Positions 33,057-41,958 of a stretch of DNA of 42,695 bases are shown here, piece after piece (within the stretch, counting starts at the first letter, position 1; each line of letters begins with the position of its first letter). Location of the stretch: positions 1-42,695 of the forward strand of contig JAJDHT010000010.1 of assembly GCA_030266325.1 (NCBI GenBank). The letters are read 5' to 3'. Source of the stretch: Ruminococcaceae bacterium OttesenSCG-928-I18 (GTDB lineage Bacteria; Bacillota; Clostridia; Oscillospirales; Ruminococcaceae). The notes under the pieces were generated by a model. That model had not been told where the DNA came from and ran no database searches. It saw only the letters and a program-made list of their open reading frames with translations. The position numbers and the translations under genes are program-made.

Positions 33057-33734
33057 ATGAAAAAAAACCAGTATGAGGCGGCGGAGCAGTTCCTGCATGA
33101 GCACAGGGAGCCGGGCTTTCCCGACTGCCTGCACAGCTACCGGGTGCTGCACATCGCCCTTTGCATTGCGGCAGAAGAACAAGAGGTGGACTATGACGTG
33201 CTGATTTTGGCCTGCCTGCTGCACGACGTGGGGCGGGCGGCGCTGGGCGCCGCAGCGGGGCACGCGGTGGTGGGCGCGGAGATGGCCTACAGCTTCTTGA
33301 AAGAGGAAAATTGGAGTGAAAATGTTGCCAATCATGTGAAAAACTGTATAAAAACACACAGCCGTAAGTCGCTGGAGGAGCCGGAGAGCCTGGAGGCAAA
33401 GATTTTGTATGACGCGGACAAACTGGATATGTCGGGCGCGGTGGGCTGCGCGAGAATGGTGACTCTCTGCACACTGGAACAACTGCCGATGTATGAGGTG
33501 GACGAAAGAGGCATGCCCCTGCCCGGGGAGAAAGAAGAAGCGCCCTCGCTCTTCCGGGAAGTGAGCAAGAGGAGGAAGAGGGGCGTCTCGTACTATACCA
33601 AGGAGGGAAAACGGCTGGGCGAGAAAAGACAGGATTACTGGGAGGGGTATTTCGCCAGGGTAAAAAAAGAGGTAAAAAATATGGCAAAAAAGGGAACAAA
33701 AATACTGGATAAAAACATAAATGATGCGAAATGA
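33057..33734 (+). CDS. HD-domain phosphohydrolase
   Basis: About 225 residues. The HD motif is ACLLHDVGRAALG, with an earlier His (CLHSYRVLHI), later His (HAVVGAE) and a distal Asp (LYDADKLDMSG), the usual metal ligands. It is related to the YedJ/HDIG-like group that hydrolyses nucleotides or other phosphoesters. ATG 33057 is preferred because AAGGA lies 8 bases upstream; ATG 33048 overlaps that site. The C terminus is strongly basic. Substrate not known. Confidence 0.87.
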   Translation: MKKNQYEAAEQFLHEHREPGFPDCLHSYRVLHIALCIAAEEQEVDYDVLILACLLHDVGRAALGAAAGHAVVGAEMAYSFLKEENWSENVANHVKNCIKTHSRKSLEEPESLEAKILYDADKLDMSGAVGCARMVTLCTLEQLPMYEVDERGMPLPGEKEEAPSLFREVSKRRKRGVSYYTKEGKRLGEKRQDYWEGYFARVKKEVKNMAKKGTKILDKNINDAK

Positions 33735-33736
33735 AC

Positions 33737-33774
33737 TCCTCTGAAAAGCGGGGAGGCAGACCCCGAAAAGAGGA
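33737..33774 (+). terminator. Hairpin after the HD gene
   Basis: TCCTCT/AGAGGA outer stem, CGGGG/CCCCG inner stem, with an A-rich internal loop. There is no U tract, so its role as terminator is uncertain. Confidence 0.4.
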
Positions 33775-33834
33775 ATTAAGTGAGATTTAATGGAAATTAT
33801 TGATGAATATATAAAGGCGATGGTAGGTGCTAAA

Positions 33835-34665
33835 TCATAGAATTTTATCGAGCGCCTCGAGGCCTTTTTGGTGACCGATTTCGTAGGCGTTAATGAGCTT
33901 TTCCCGGTCCTGGCCGAAACGCCCGACACCGAGCGGAGCGTCGGGCGCGACAAGGATGGCCCGGCCCTCGGCCTCGAGGCGAAACAGGCGCTGCAGGGTG
34001 TGGTTGTAGACGAGGTGCCGCAGGCGGATGGCCTGCAAAAGCTTTGGATAGGCACGATAACGTGCATAGTAGAGAGGCAGCATACCCATGGGTTTTTTGC
34101 GGTAACCCCGCTCGCGCGTGAGCACGACGACGAGGCGGTCGCAGCCCTCGGCGAGGGCCTTGTCGATCGGGATGGGCTGGCCGATGCCGCCGTCGAGCAG
34201 CTTGTGGCCACCGTACTCGGCGACCTGGGAGAGCAGGGGCATGGAGCAGGAGGCGCGCACCGCGTGAAAGCCGGGCTGAATGTCCTTTTTGCCGAAGAAA
34301 ACGGTCTCGCCGGTTTCGATATCGAGCGCGCCCGCGTAAAAATCGCAGGGGGACGCGTGAAAGGCCTCGGCGTCGAAGGGGTCGAGGTGGTTTGGAATCT
34401 CGTCGAAGATGAAGTCGAACCCGAAGAGGGAGCCGGTTTCACAGAGGTTTTGAAAGCTGAGGTAGCGCTTGTCTCCGGCATAATCTACGTTGGTGCGATA
34501 CCCGCGCCCGAGCTGGTGGGAGACATAAGAGACGCCGTTGGACGCGCCCGCCGAGACCCCGACGAGCAGGTCGGCGAGGAAGCCGCCCTCCATGAATGCC
34601 TGCAGCACGCCCGAAGTATAGACGCCGCGCATGGCGCCCCCCTCACATACAATGCCTGTTTTCAA
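33835..34665 (-). CDS. Patatin-like phospholipase family protein
   Basis: 276 residues. GIVCEGGAMRGVYTSGVL holds the oxyanion loop (GGAMRG), VGVSAGAS the nucleophile Ser38 (GxSxG) and LLDGGIGQP the catalytic Asp. Cytoplasmic acyl hydrolase of the YjjU type; it probably deacylates lipids. Start TTG 34665 is chosen because AAGGAG lies 9 bases upstream and the protein then begins exactly like family members (MKTGIVCEGG); GTG 34683 would overlap that site. Confidence 0.93.
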   Translation of the reverse strand: MKTGIVCEGGAMRGVYTSGVLQAFMEGGFLADLLVGVSAGASNGVSYVSHQLGRGYRTNVDYAGDKRYLSFQNLCETGSLFGFDFIFDEIPNHLDPFDAEAFHASPCDFYAGALDIETGETVFFGKKDIQPGFHAVRASCSMPLLSQVAEYGGHKLLDGGIGQPIPIDKALAEGCDRLVVVLTRERGYRKKPMGMLPLYYARYRAYPKLLQAIRLRHLVYNHTLQRLFRLEAEGRAILVAPDAPLGVGRFGQDREKLINAYEIGHQKGLEALDKIL

Positions 34666-34768
34666 ACCGAATTTCTCCTTCACTTTTTAAGAGTCTACAT
34701 CTATGGGCTTATTCTATATAGAAGTATACCAGAGGCCAGAAAAAAGGGAAAGAAGGGGGCGATTGGGG

Positions 34769-34905
34769 GGAGTGTCCCGCCACGTTGTTTATCGAAGTAT
34801 TTTTATTCCCCACTAGTGGGGGTTTAATACCCCGCCCCTTGGGGCGGACTTGTCGGTCCGTGGCGCCGATACCCTGTAGCTTGCTGCGGGGAGTGCGCTT
34901 CATTT
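34769..34905 (+). repeat. Dispersed repeat R1, copy C, with its 39-bp module
   Basis: The 39-bp module (34769-34807, second copy at 8191-8229) leads into CCCACTAGTGGG, then the R1 core as in copies A and B (TACCCCGCCCCTTGGGGCGG, GGCGCCGATACCC) to GTGCGCTTCATT. The most complete copy in the window. Confidence 0.8.
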
Positions 34906-35052
34906 GTCCTTCCCCCGCCTCCGGGGGGGGAAGGACGCCAGAACTTTTTGGGCAGTCTATTCAAAACGCTTTTGGGACACGCCCGCGATCGGGGATTTTT
35001 GCCCGCGGCGCAGCCGGTGAGAGGTATTACAAAAACGAAGGAGAGTATTTTT

Positions 35053-36153
35053 ATGGAGAAAAATGAGATTTTGATTGAGTATGGCAGGGACCCGAGGAAG
35101 ATGGCGTATGCGCTGGCGAGTGAGGCGGGGCTGCGGGATTTGATAGGGGACAGGGGCAAAAAAGTGGGGCTGAAGCCGAACCTCGTGGTGGCGACGGCGG
35201 CGTCTGAGGGGGCGACCACGCACCCGGAAATTTGCGAAGGGGTGCTGGAATACCTGCGGGAAAACGGATTTGAGAGGCTGGTGATTTTGGAGGGCAGCTC
35301 TGTGAAGGACAGCACGGAGGAGGCCTTCGAAGCCTGCGGGTACCTGCCGCTGGCGAAGCGCTACGGCGCCGAACTGATTGACACCAAAAAGGACGGCAGC
35401 CGCAGCGTGGACTGCAAAGGGCAGCGCATTGAAATCTGTGAAAGCGCGCTGGAGCTAGATTTTCTGATCAACCTGCCGGTGCTGAAAGGGCACTGCCAGA
35501 CGCACATCACCTGCGCGCTGAAAAACAACAAGGGGCTGATCCCCGACGACGAAAAACGGCGTTTTCACACCTTGGACCTGCACGCCCAGATAGCCCACCT
35601 GGCCACGGGGTTGCCGATTGGTTTCGTGCTGGTGGACGCGATTTGCGGCGACCTGGATTTCGAGGAGGGGGGCAACCCCGTGCCGACCAACATGATGTTT
35701 GCGGCGCGGGACGCCGTGTTGTGCGACGCGTGGGCGGCCCGGTTTATGGGGTATGCCGTGGAGGAGATCGAGTATATCGGCCTGGCCGCCGAGCTGGGCG
35801 TGGGGGAAGCGGACCCCGCCAAAGCACGGGTGCGGCAGCTGCACGAGGGAGAGGCCGCCGGAGCGCCTTTGGCAAAGGCGGGCGGCAAGGTGCGCAAACT
35901 GCGGCCCTACCTGGCCGCCGACGCCGCGTGCAGCGCCTGTGAGGCGGCGCTGGTGCGGGGGCTCTCGCGCCTTGGGCCAGAGCAGCTGGCGCGTATGCCG
36001 GCCCCCGTGTGCGTGGGCCAGGGATTTGCGGGGAAAAAGGGCGCGGTGGGGGTTGGAAAATGTACGGCGGGGTTTGAAAAAACCCTTCCGGGCTGCCCGC
36101 CCCGGGCCGACAAAGTGAGGGGTTTTTTGCAGGAACTGGCGGAGAAACCCTGA
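35053..36153 (+). CDS. DUF362 family protein (COG2006)
   Basis: 366 residues. KVGLKPNLVVATAASEGATTHPEI and LINLPVLKGHCQTHITCALKNNKGLIPD are family signatures. It ends in a Cys-containing region (CSACEAALVRGL, GKCTAG, PGCPP) that may bind iron-sulfur or zinc; a standard ferredoxin insert is not seen. Function not established. ATG 35053 has AAGGAGAG 7 bases upstream; the frame further up runs into repeat sequence and is non-coding. Confidence 0.88.
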   Translation: MEKNEILIEYGRDPRKMAYALASEAGLRDLIGDRGKKVGLKPNLVVATAASEGATTHPEICEGVLEYLRENGFERLVILEGSSVKDSTEEAFEACGYLPLAKRYGAELIDTKKDGSRSVDCKGQRIEICESALELDFLINLPVLKGHCQTHITCALKNNKGLIPDDEKRRFHTLDLHAQIAHLATGLPIGFVLVDAICGDLDFEEGGNPVPTNMMFAARDAVLCDAWAARFMGYAVEEIEYIGLAAELGVGEADPAKARVRQLHEGEAAGAPLAKAGGKVRKLRPYLAADAACSACEAALVRGLSRLGPEQLARMPAPVCVGQGFAGKKGAVGVGKCTAGFEKTLPGCPPRADKVRGFLQELAEKP

Positions 36154-36302
36154 GCGGAGATAAACGGCGCATCGCGGCGTCAGCTGCAAACCTACGCGGC
36201 GGTTACGTACTATTTGTACGCGCCCTTGTGTAGCTTTTTGTTTCCTTGCGCTGCAGTCGTTTCTCTTGGCCTGTTATTGGACGGACTTTGTCTACAGTCT
36301 CC

Positions 36303-36345
36303 AGTTTCGTACCGCCCCCGCCTTTGGCGGGGGCGGTACGAAACT
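36303..36345 (+). terminator. Intrinsic terminator
   Basis: A perfect 20-bp stem (arms 36303-36322 and 36326-36345, loop TTT) followed by CTTTT and a second T run. It closes the DUF362 transcript; the bases 36154-36302 before it hold no gene. Confidence 0.9.
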
Positions 36346-36407
36346 CTTTTGTATTTTTTAGTAAAAATGCACGCGGGGCACTCCCATTTTGGGGGAAAGG
36401 GTGGCTT

Positions 36408-36435
36408 TTGACCCTGGTTTATGGTATTTTATACA
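36408..36435 (+). promoter_or_regulatory. Sigma-A promoter of the DegV gene
   Basis: TTGACC at 36408-36413, 16 bases, TATACA at 36430-36435, about 110 bases before the start. Confidence 0.55.
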
Positions 36436-36543
36436 TGGACGCCCGCAGGGAGAAATGGCGAAAAAGGGCCCTTGTGCGGCAGGACAGGCGGCGGCGCGTA
36501 AAACGCCATGGAGACAAAGGGCGCATAGAAAAGGAGTGGGGGA

Positions 36544-37401
36544 TTGGACAAGAAGATCATCCTGAGCGCGGACAGCGCCTGTGATATAGGACCGGATTTG
36601 AAGGAACGCTATCAAGTGAATTTTTTCCCTTTTCATATCCTCTTGGACGGCAAGAGCTATGAGGACGGGGTGGACATTTCGGCCGAGGACATCTACGCGG
36701 CCTACCGGGAGAAGGGCATCCTGCCCAAGACCGCCGGCATCACCCCGGCGGAGTATGCGGACTATTTCCGCCGCTGGGTGCAGGACGGGCATGAGGTGAT
36801 CCACATCAATCTCGGCTCGGCGCTCTCATCCACACACCAGAACTGCAAAATGGCCGCCGAGGAGCTGGGCCATGTGCATGTGGTGGATTCGGCCAGCCTG
36901 TCGACGGGGTTTGGGCTTTTGGTGGTGAAGGGCGGAGAGATGATTGCGAGGGGGCGGCCGGCCGGGGAAATAGCCGCGGCCCTGGCCGAGGGCAGCGCGC
37001 GCACCAACGCGAGCTTTGTGCTGGATACCCTGGAGTTCATGAAGGCGGGCGGCCGCTGCAGCGCCGTGGCAGCCTTTGGCGCGAACCTGCTGCAGCTGAA
37101 ACCGTCGATCCGCGTGAACAACCACAGCGGGGGCAGCATGGGCGTGAGCAAAAAGTACCGCGGAAGCATCGAGCGGGTGCTGCCGGAGTATGTGCGCGAC
37201 CAGCTGGCCGACCGCGACGACCTCGACCTCGACCGCATTTTCATCACGCACTCGGGCTCGCCCGCCTCGGACGTGGAGCTGGTGCGCGGGGAGATTGCGA
37301 AATATGCCGATTTTAAAGAGGTGATTGAGACGAGGGCCAGCGCGACGATCTCGAGCCACTGCGGGCCGCGGACCTTAGGCGTGTTGTTCATGAATACCTA
37401 A
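36544..37401 (+). CDS. DegV family (fatty-acid-binding) protein
   Basis: 285 residues. It opens IILSADSACDIGPDL, then FFPFHILLDGKSYEDGVDIS, TAGITPAEYADYF and INLGSALSSTHQNC, all typical of DegV. The C-terminal half (THSGSPASDVELV, SSHCGPRTLGVLF) completes the family. DegV proteins bind fatty acids and, in FakB form, present them to FakA kinase for phosphorylation; fakA is not in the window. The start is TTG 36544 with AAGGAG 9 bases upstream. Confidence 0.93.
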   Translation: MDKKIILSADSACDIGPDLKERYQVNFFPFHILLDGKSYEDGVDISAEDIYAAYREKGILPKTAGITPAEYADYFRRWVQDGHEVIHINLGSALSSTHQNCKMAAEELGHVHVVDSASLSTGFGLLVVKGGEMIARGRPAGEIAAALAEGSARTNASFVLDTLEFMKAGGRCSAVAAFGANLLQLKPSIRVNNHSGGSMGVSKKYRGSIERVLPEYVRDQLADRDDLDLDRIFITHSGSPASDVELVRGEIAKYADFKEVIETRASATISSHCGPRTLGVLFMNT

Positions 37402-37415
37402 CGGAAAATCTACAA

Positions 37416-37456
37416 AATACGCCTTGCGCTGACCCCGCGCCGGGCGTATTCTTTTT
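37416..37456 (+). terminator. Intrinsic terminator after the DegV gene
   Basis: AATACGCC/GGCGTATT outer stem with inner GCGC/GCGC pairing, followed by CTTTTTG. Confidence 0.75.
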
Positions 37457-37547
37457 GGGCGAGGGAAAAACGTTTACTGTGAAGCGGACGGATGTGGACA
37501 TGGGGAACTGGGGGCATCCGCGCTTTGCCAAGAGAAAAGGATGAAAA

Positions 37548-39020
37548 ATGGACAACCAATGTATTATACAGTTTTTTGAGTGGAACCTGCCGCCCGACGC
37601 CCTGCTGTGGCAGCGGGCCGAGGCCCAGGCGAGGAACCTGCGCAACCTGGGCTTTGATATCATCTGGCTGCCGCCCGCCTACAAGGGCGCGCGGGGCGTG
37701 CGGGACGCGGGGTATGGCGTGTATGACCTGTACGACCTGGGGGAATTTGACCAGAAGGGCGGCGTGCCGACCAAATACGGCACGAGGGAGGAGTACCTCA
37801 AGGCGATAAAGAGCCTGCAGAAAGCGGGGCTTTCGGTGCTGGTGGATATCGTGCTGAACCACCGCATGGGCGCCGACGAGACCGAAAAGGTGCAGGCCGT
37901 GAAGGACAACCCCGAAAACCGCGAGCAGGAGGTGGGCGGCGAGCGGCAGATTGAGGCCTGGACGAAGTACACCTTCCCGGGCAGGAAAGGGAAATACTCG
38001 GACTTCGTGTGGGACTGGACCTGCTTTACGGGCATCGACTGGGACGAGAAAAAGGAAGAGGGGGGCGTATTCCAGTTTGAGGGCAAGGACTGGAGCGAGG
38101 AGGTGGCCGAAGAAAAGGGCAACTTCGACTACCTGATGGGCGCGGACGTGGACATGAACAACGAGAAGGTTGTGAAAGAGCTGGTGCGCTGGGGCAAGTG
38201 GTACCTGGACACGACGGGGGCCGACGGTTTCCGCCTCGACGCGCTCAAGCACATCGAGTACTCGTTCTATGAAAAATGGCTGGACGCCGCGCGCAAAAAG
38301 GCCGATGAAGACCTGTTTGCGATGGGCGAGTACTGGAGCGGGGACGTGGAGGAGCTGCTGGGGTACCTTGACAACTGCGGGAGAAGGATGAGCCTTTTCG
38401 ACGTGGCGCTGCACATGCATTTCCGCGATGCCTCCCAAAGCGGGGGCGGGTATGGCATGCAGGGCCTGTTTGCGGACACGCTGGTGGAGAGGGATACCCT
38501 GCACGCCGTGACCTTTGTAGACAACCACGACACGCAGCCGGGCCAGGCGCTGGAGAGCTGGGTGGAGGAGTGGTTTAAACCCCTGGCCTATGCGGCGATT
38601 TTACTGCGGCGGGACGGGCTGCCCTGTGTTTTCTACGCCGACCTGTACGGCCTGCGCAGCGACGGGGTGCCCCCGGTGCCCGGCCTGCGCCGGATGCTGG
38701 CCGCGCGCAAGCTTTGCGCCTATGGCGAACAGCACGACTACTTTGACCACGAGCACGTGGTGGGCTGGACGCGCGAGGGGGACAAGGACCACGAGCACTC
38801 GGGCTGCGCGGTGCTGATGACCGACAAAGACGCCGGGGAAAAGACGATGTATGTAGGCAAACAGCAGGCGGGGCAGGCCTTCCGGGACATCACCCGACGC
38901 GAGTGGGACCCGGTGGTGATTGGCGAGGACGGCAATGGGACCTTTAAAGTGCCGGGCGGCGGGGTGAGCGTGTATGTGCGGCCCGAGATGTACAGGGAGA
39001 TTGGCGTGAACTGGGAGTAG
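37548..39020 (+). CDS. Cytoplasmic alpha-amylase, GH13 (subfamily 5-like)
   Basis: 490 residues with no signal peptide, so it acts on internal alpha-glucans. The opening IIQFFEWNLPPDALLW, LPPAYKGARGVRDAGYGVYDLYDLGEFDQKG and VLVDIVLNHRMGADE are typical of GH13_5 (AmyS/AmyA cytoplasmic type). Catalytic residues: nucleophile Asp231 (GFRLDALKH), acid/base Glu261 (GEYW), Asp328 (VDNHDTQ). ATG 37548 has AAAAGGA upstream. Confidence 0.96.
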   Translation: MDNQCIIQFFEWNLPPDALLWQRAEAQARNLRNLGFDIIWLPPAYKGARGVRDAGYGVYDLYDLGEFDQKGGVPTKYGTREEYLKAIKSLQKAGLSVLVDIVLNHRMGADETEKVQAVKDNPENREQEVGGERQIEAWTKYTFPGRKGKYSDFVWDWTCFTGIDWDEKKEEGGVFQFEGKDWSEEVAEEKGNFDYLMGADVDMNNEKVVKELVRWGKWYLDTTGADGFRLDALKHIEYSFYEKWLDAARKKADEDLFAMGEYWSGDVEELLGYLDNCGRRMSLFDVALHMHFRDASQSGGGYGMQGLFADTLVERDTLHAVTFVDNHDTQPGQALESWVEEWFKPLAYAAILLRRDGLPCVFYADLYGLRSDGVPPVPGLRRMLAARKLCAYGEQHDYFDHEHVVGWTREGDKDHEHSGCAVLMTDKDAGEKTMYVGKQQAGQAFRDITRREWDPVVIGEDGNGTFKVPGGGVSVYVRPEMYREIGVNWE

Positions 39021-39070
39021 AAAGGGGCCCTCTGCTTTATGACAATTTGGAGACTTTCTTCCGGCAGTGC

Positions 39071-39099
39071 TTTACTACACTAGAGAAGTGTTGTATAAT
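39071..39099 (+). promoter_or_regulatory. Sigma-A promoter of the amino-acid importer operon
   Basis: TTTACT at 39071-39076, 17 bases, TATAAT at 39094-39099. The leader of about 115 bases before the start codon is GC-rich and can fold (CCAG/CTGG stem near 39136), but matches no riboswitch that I know. Confidence 0.7.
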
Positions 39100-39220
39100 A
39101 CAAGCCGCGGCCACAAAGCGGGACGGAGAACTCCCAGGTCTTTGAAACTGGCTGTTCGGACCCGGGAAGCGGCCCGGCGGCGTGGCGCGAAAATAAGAGA
39201 TTTTTATGGAGGAAAAAAGG

Positions 39221-40207
39221 ATGAAAAAAGTTTTGATTGCCCTTTTGGCCCTGTGTGTGCTGGCCCTGCCCCTGGTGGGCTGCGCGGGCGGCGGCGAGAG
39301 CGAAGCCGCCCCGGCAGACGCCGCCAGCACCCCGGCCGCGGCGCCCGCGGGCAGCGAGGCGACGGTGGGCGCGGACGACGCCTATGCGACCAGCCTTGCG
39401 GATATCGAGGCGAAGGGCGAGCTGGTGATTGGCCTGGACGACACCTTTGCGCCGATGGGCTTCCGCGACGAGGCCGGCGAGCTGGTGGGCTTTGACATCG
39501 ACCTGGCGAACGCCGTGTGCGAAGTGCTGGGCGTGACGGCCACCTTCCAGCCCATCGACTGGAACGCCAAGGAGATGGAGCTGGAGACCGGCAACATCGA
39601 CTGCATCTGGAACGGCATGAGCGCTACGCCCGAGCGGCAGGAGAGCATGAGCCTTTCGCAGACCTACCTGAACAACCGCATCATCGTGATGACCAACGAG
39701 GGTGTGCAGATTGCGACCAAGGAAGACCTGGCGAACTATAAGGTGGGCGTGCAGGCCGCTTCGGCCGCGCTGGAGGCCATTCAGGCCGACCCCGCCTACG
39801 ACAGCTTTTCCGCCAACGTGACCGAGTACCCCACCTATGACGAGATCATCCTGGCGATGCAGAGCGGCCGCGAGGACTGCATGGTGATTGACGAGGTGTT
39901 CGGCAACTATAAAAACAGCCAGATGGACACCCCGCTGCAGGTGGCGGACATCGACTTTGGCGACGACCTTTACGCCATCGGGTTCCGCAAGGGTGACACC
40001 GAGCTGACCGACGCCGTGAACGACGCGCTGAACCAGCTGATTGAAAACGGCCGCGCCGGCGAAATCAGCACCGAGTGGTTTGGCGAGGACATCGTGATGC
40101 GCCCGGCGGGTATGGCGTCTGCGGAGGAAGAGAGCCCGGCCTCGCTGGAGGGGGAGAGCTCTTCCGCGAGCGAGAGCGCTGTGAGCGAAGCGGCGAGCGC
40201 CGCGTAG
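39221..40207 (+). CDS. Polar amino acid ABC transporter, substrate-binding lipoprotein
   Basis: 328 residues. A lipoprotein signal MKKVLIALLALC...LVGC places the lipidated Cys at residue 21. An Ala/Pro-rich linker leads to the periplasmic-binding fold (SBP_bac_3): GELVIGLDDTFAPMGFRDEAGELVGFDIDLANAV, then the CIWNGMSATPERQESMSLSQTYL and DLYAIGFRKGDTELTDAVNDAL segments. It ends in a Ser/Glu/Ala-rich low-complexity tail. ATG 39221 has GGAGG 8 bases upstream (the ATG at 39206 overlaps it). It captures the amino acid and delivers it to the permease. Which amino acid is not determined. Confidence 0.95.
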   Translation: MKKVLIALLALCVLALPLVGCAGGGESEAAPADAASTPAAAPAGSEATVGADDAYATSLADIEAKGELVIGLDDTFAPMGFRDEAGELVGFDIDLANAVCEVLGVTATFQPIDWNAKEMELETGNIDCIWNGMSATPERQESMSLSQTYLNNRIIVMTNEGVQIATKEDLANYKVGVQAASAALEAIQADPAYDSFSANVTEYPTYDEIILAMQSGREDCMVIDEVFGNYKNSQMDTPLQVADIDFGDDLYAIGFRKGDTELTDAVNDALNQLIENGRAGEISTEWFGEDIVMRPAGMASAEEESPASLEGESSSASESAVSEAASAA

Positions 40208-40224
40208 AAAAGCAATAGCGGTTT

Positions 40225-40255
40225 GTTGCTCCCCCGCCGAGGGCGGGGGAGCAAC
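40225..40255 (+). other. Intercistronic hairpin between binding protein and permease
   Basis: A perfect 14-bp stem (40225-40238 and 40242-40255, loop GAG) without a U tract, followed by a second inverted repeat (CTGTAAGCGG at 40260-40269, CCGCTTACAG at 40321-40330). Such structures commonly stabilise the upstream message so that the binding protein is made in excess. Confidence 0.65.
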
Positions 40256-40367
40256 CCGTCTGTAAGCGGACAGGACAGACCCTGGGGACGCCGTGCCCCG
40301 AGGCCTTTTCGGTTTTCTGCCCGCTTACAGAGGGGATATTTTCATCTGGGAAGAGGAGAGCAGCAAG

Positions 40368-41033
40368 ATGGAACTGGATTATATCATGGGCATCATGCCG
40401 GCGCTGATAGACGGCACAAAGGAGACGCTGAAGATCTTCTGCTTTACGCTGCTGTTTGCGCTGCCGCTGGCGCTGCCCATCTCGATGAGTGCCATCAGCC
40501 GGTTTTGGCCGCTGAAGGCCCTCGCCAAAATTTATATCTGGGTGTTCCGCGGCACGCCGCTGATGTTGCAGATCTTCTTTTTCTTCTACTGCCTGCCCAT
40601 GCTTACGCCCATCAAGCTAGACCGGCTTTCGACGGCCATTTTTACCTTTGTGCTGAACTATGCGGCCTACTTTGCCGAAATCTACCGCGGGGGGATAGAG
40701 TCGATTGACCGCGGGCAGCGGGAGGCGGCCAAGAGCCTGGGGTTTTCGCGCTGGCAGACGATGTACCTGATCATCATCCCGCAGGCTGTGCGCCGGGTGA
40801 TTCCCCCGGTGAGCAACGAGGTGATCACGCTGATCAAGGACACGGCGCTGGTGTATGTGATCGGGGTGCCGGAGCTGATGAAGGCCGCGAAAGACGCCAA
40901 CAACCGGGACGTGGATCCGACGGCCTATTTCATTGCGGCGCTGATCTATTTGGCGCTGACCTTTATATTGACGATGATCTCGCGGCAGCTGGAGAGACGG
41001 TATTCACGGCACGAGAGGAAAGACGCGGTGTAG
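40368..41033 (+). CDS. Polar amino acid ABC transporter, permease
   Basis: 221 residues, four to five TM helices. The His/Glu/Gln/Arg/opine-type opening (MGIMPALIDGTKETLKIF) and the EAA loop (REAAKSLGFSRWQTMYLIIIPQAVRRVIPP) that docks with the ATPase are present, as is FRGTPLMLQIFFFFY. ATG 40368 has GAGGAG 9 bases upstream; the frame upstream covers the hairpin region and is not coding. The ATPase starts one base after the stop. Confidence 0.95.
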   Translation: MELDYIMGIMPALIDGTKETLKIFCFTLLFALPLALPISMSAISRFWPLKALAKIYIWVFRGTPLMLQIFFFFYCLPMLTPIKLDRLSTAIFTFVLNYAAYFAEIYRGGIESIDRGQREAAKSLGFSRWQTMYLIIIPQAVRRVIPPVSNEVITLIKDTALVYVIGVPELMKAAKDANNRDVDPTAYFIAALIYLALTFILTMISRQLERRYSRHERKDAV

Positions 41034-41034
41034 T

Positions 41035-41799
41035 ATGGCGATTTTAGAGATTAAACAGGTAAAAAAACGCTTTGGGCACGATGTGGATGCGCTGGACGAC
41101 GTCTCGCTTTCGGTGGCGGAAGGCGAGGCCGTGGCGATCATCGGCTCTTCGGGCAGCGGCAAGAGCACGCTGCTGCGCAGCGTGAACAACCTGGAACGGG
41201 TGAGCGGGGGCGAGATTGTCATCGACGGGGACGTGCTGGTGCACACCGACGAGAGCGGAAACGTCCAGTACCCACCGGACCGGGAGATCCGGCGGATCTG
41301 CACCAAGACGAGCATGGTGTTTCAGCATTTTAACCTGTTTCCCCACCTGAGCTGCCTTGAAAACGTGACGCTGGCGCCCGTGAAGATTTTGAAAAAGAGC
41401 AAAGAGGAGAGCGCCGCGAAAGCGCGGGAGCTGCTGGAGATTGTGGGGTTGTCGCAAAAGGCGGACAGCTACCCCGACCAGCTCTCGGGCGGGCAGAAGC
41501 AGCGTATTGCGATTGCGCGGGCGCTGGCCATGGACCCGCAGATCATGCTGTTTGACGAGCCGACGAGCGCGCTGGACCCCGAGATTACGAACGAGGTGAC
41601 GCGGGTGATTGAGGACCTGGTGCGCCGGCGCATGACCATGCTGATTGTGACGCACGACATGCGCTTTGCGCGCGACGCGGCCTCCCGGGTGGTGTTTATG
41701 GACAGCGGCAGGATTGTGGAACAGGGGCCGCCGAAACAGCTGTTTGAACACCCGGAAAGCGAGCGGTTGCAGGAGTTTATCCGCAGCTATCAGGGATAG
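41035..41799 (+). CDS. Polar amino acid ABC transporter, ATP-binding protein
   Basis: 254 residues. Walker A GSSGSGKST (37-45), Q loop VFQHFNLFPH, signature LSGGQ (150-154), Walker B IMLFDEP (170-176), D loop SALDPE and H loop VTHDM are all intact. GlnQ/ArtP-type. It powers uptake with the permease and lipoprotein encoded upstream. The start codon is one base after the permease stop, so translation is coupled. Confidence 0.97.
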   Translation: MAILEIKQVKKRFGHDVDALDDVSLSVAEGEAVAIIGSSGSGKSTLLRSVNNLERVSGGEIVIDGDVLVHTDESGNVQYPPDREIRRICTKTSMVFQHFNLFPHLSCLENVTLAPVKILKKSKEESAAKARELLEIVGLSQKADSYPDQLSGGQKQRIAIARALAMDPQIMLFDEPTSALDPEITNEVTRVIEDLVRRRMTMLIVTHDMRFARDAASRVVFMDSGRIVEQGPPKQLFEHPESERLQEFIRSYQG

Positions 41800-41861
41800 G
41801 GCGGGAAAGACGAAATTTAACATGGATATTTTACTTTGAAAACATAGATGGCTTGAACCTC

Positions 41862-41885
41862 AAACCACTAGATTTAGTGGTTTTT
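41862..41885 (+). terminator. Terminator of the amino-acid importer operon
   Basis: AAACCACTA/TAGTGGTTT stem with loop GATT, followed by a T run. Confidence 0.9.
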
Positions 41886-41898
41886 GTGTTGACAATTA

Positions 41899-41907
41899 TG
41901 GTATAAT
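41899..41907 (+). promoter_or_regulatory. Extended -10 promoter of the terminal HD gene
   Basis: TGG-TATAAT about 52 bases before the TTG start. A TTGACA lies only 7 bases upstream, too close to act as its -35 box. Confidence 0.5.
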
Positions 41908-41958
41908 ACAAAAAGTAGTAATTTCGATGATCGCCAATGTAAAAAGGACGCGATTTAA

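Noticed and set aside
39100-39220. GC-rich leader before the binding-protein gene as a riboswitch or T-box
   Set aside because: No conserved core of a known class could be recognised; only a small stem is visible.
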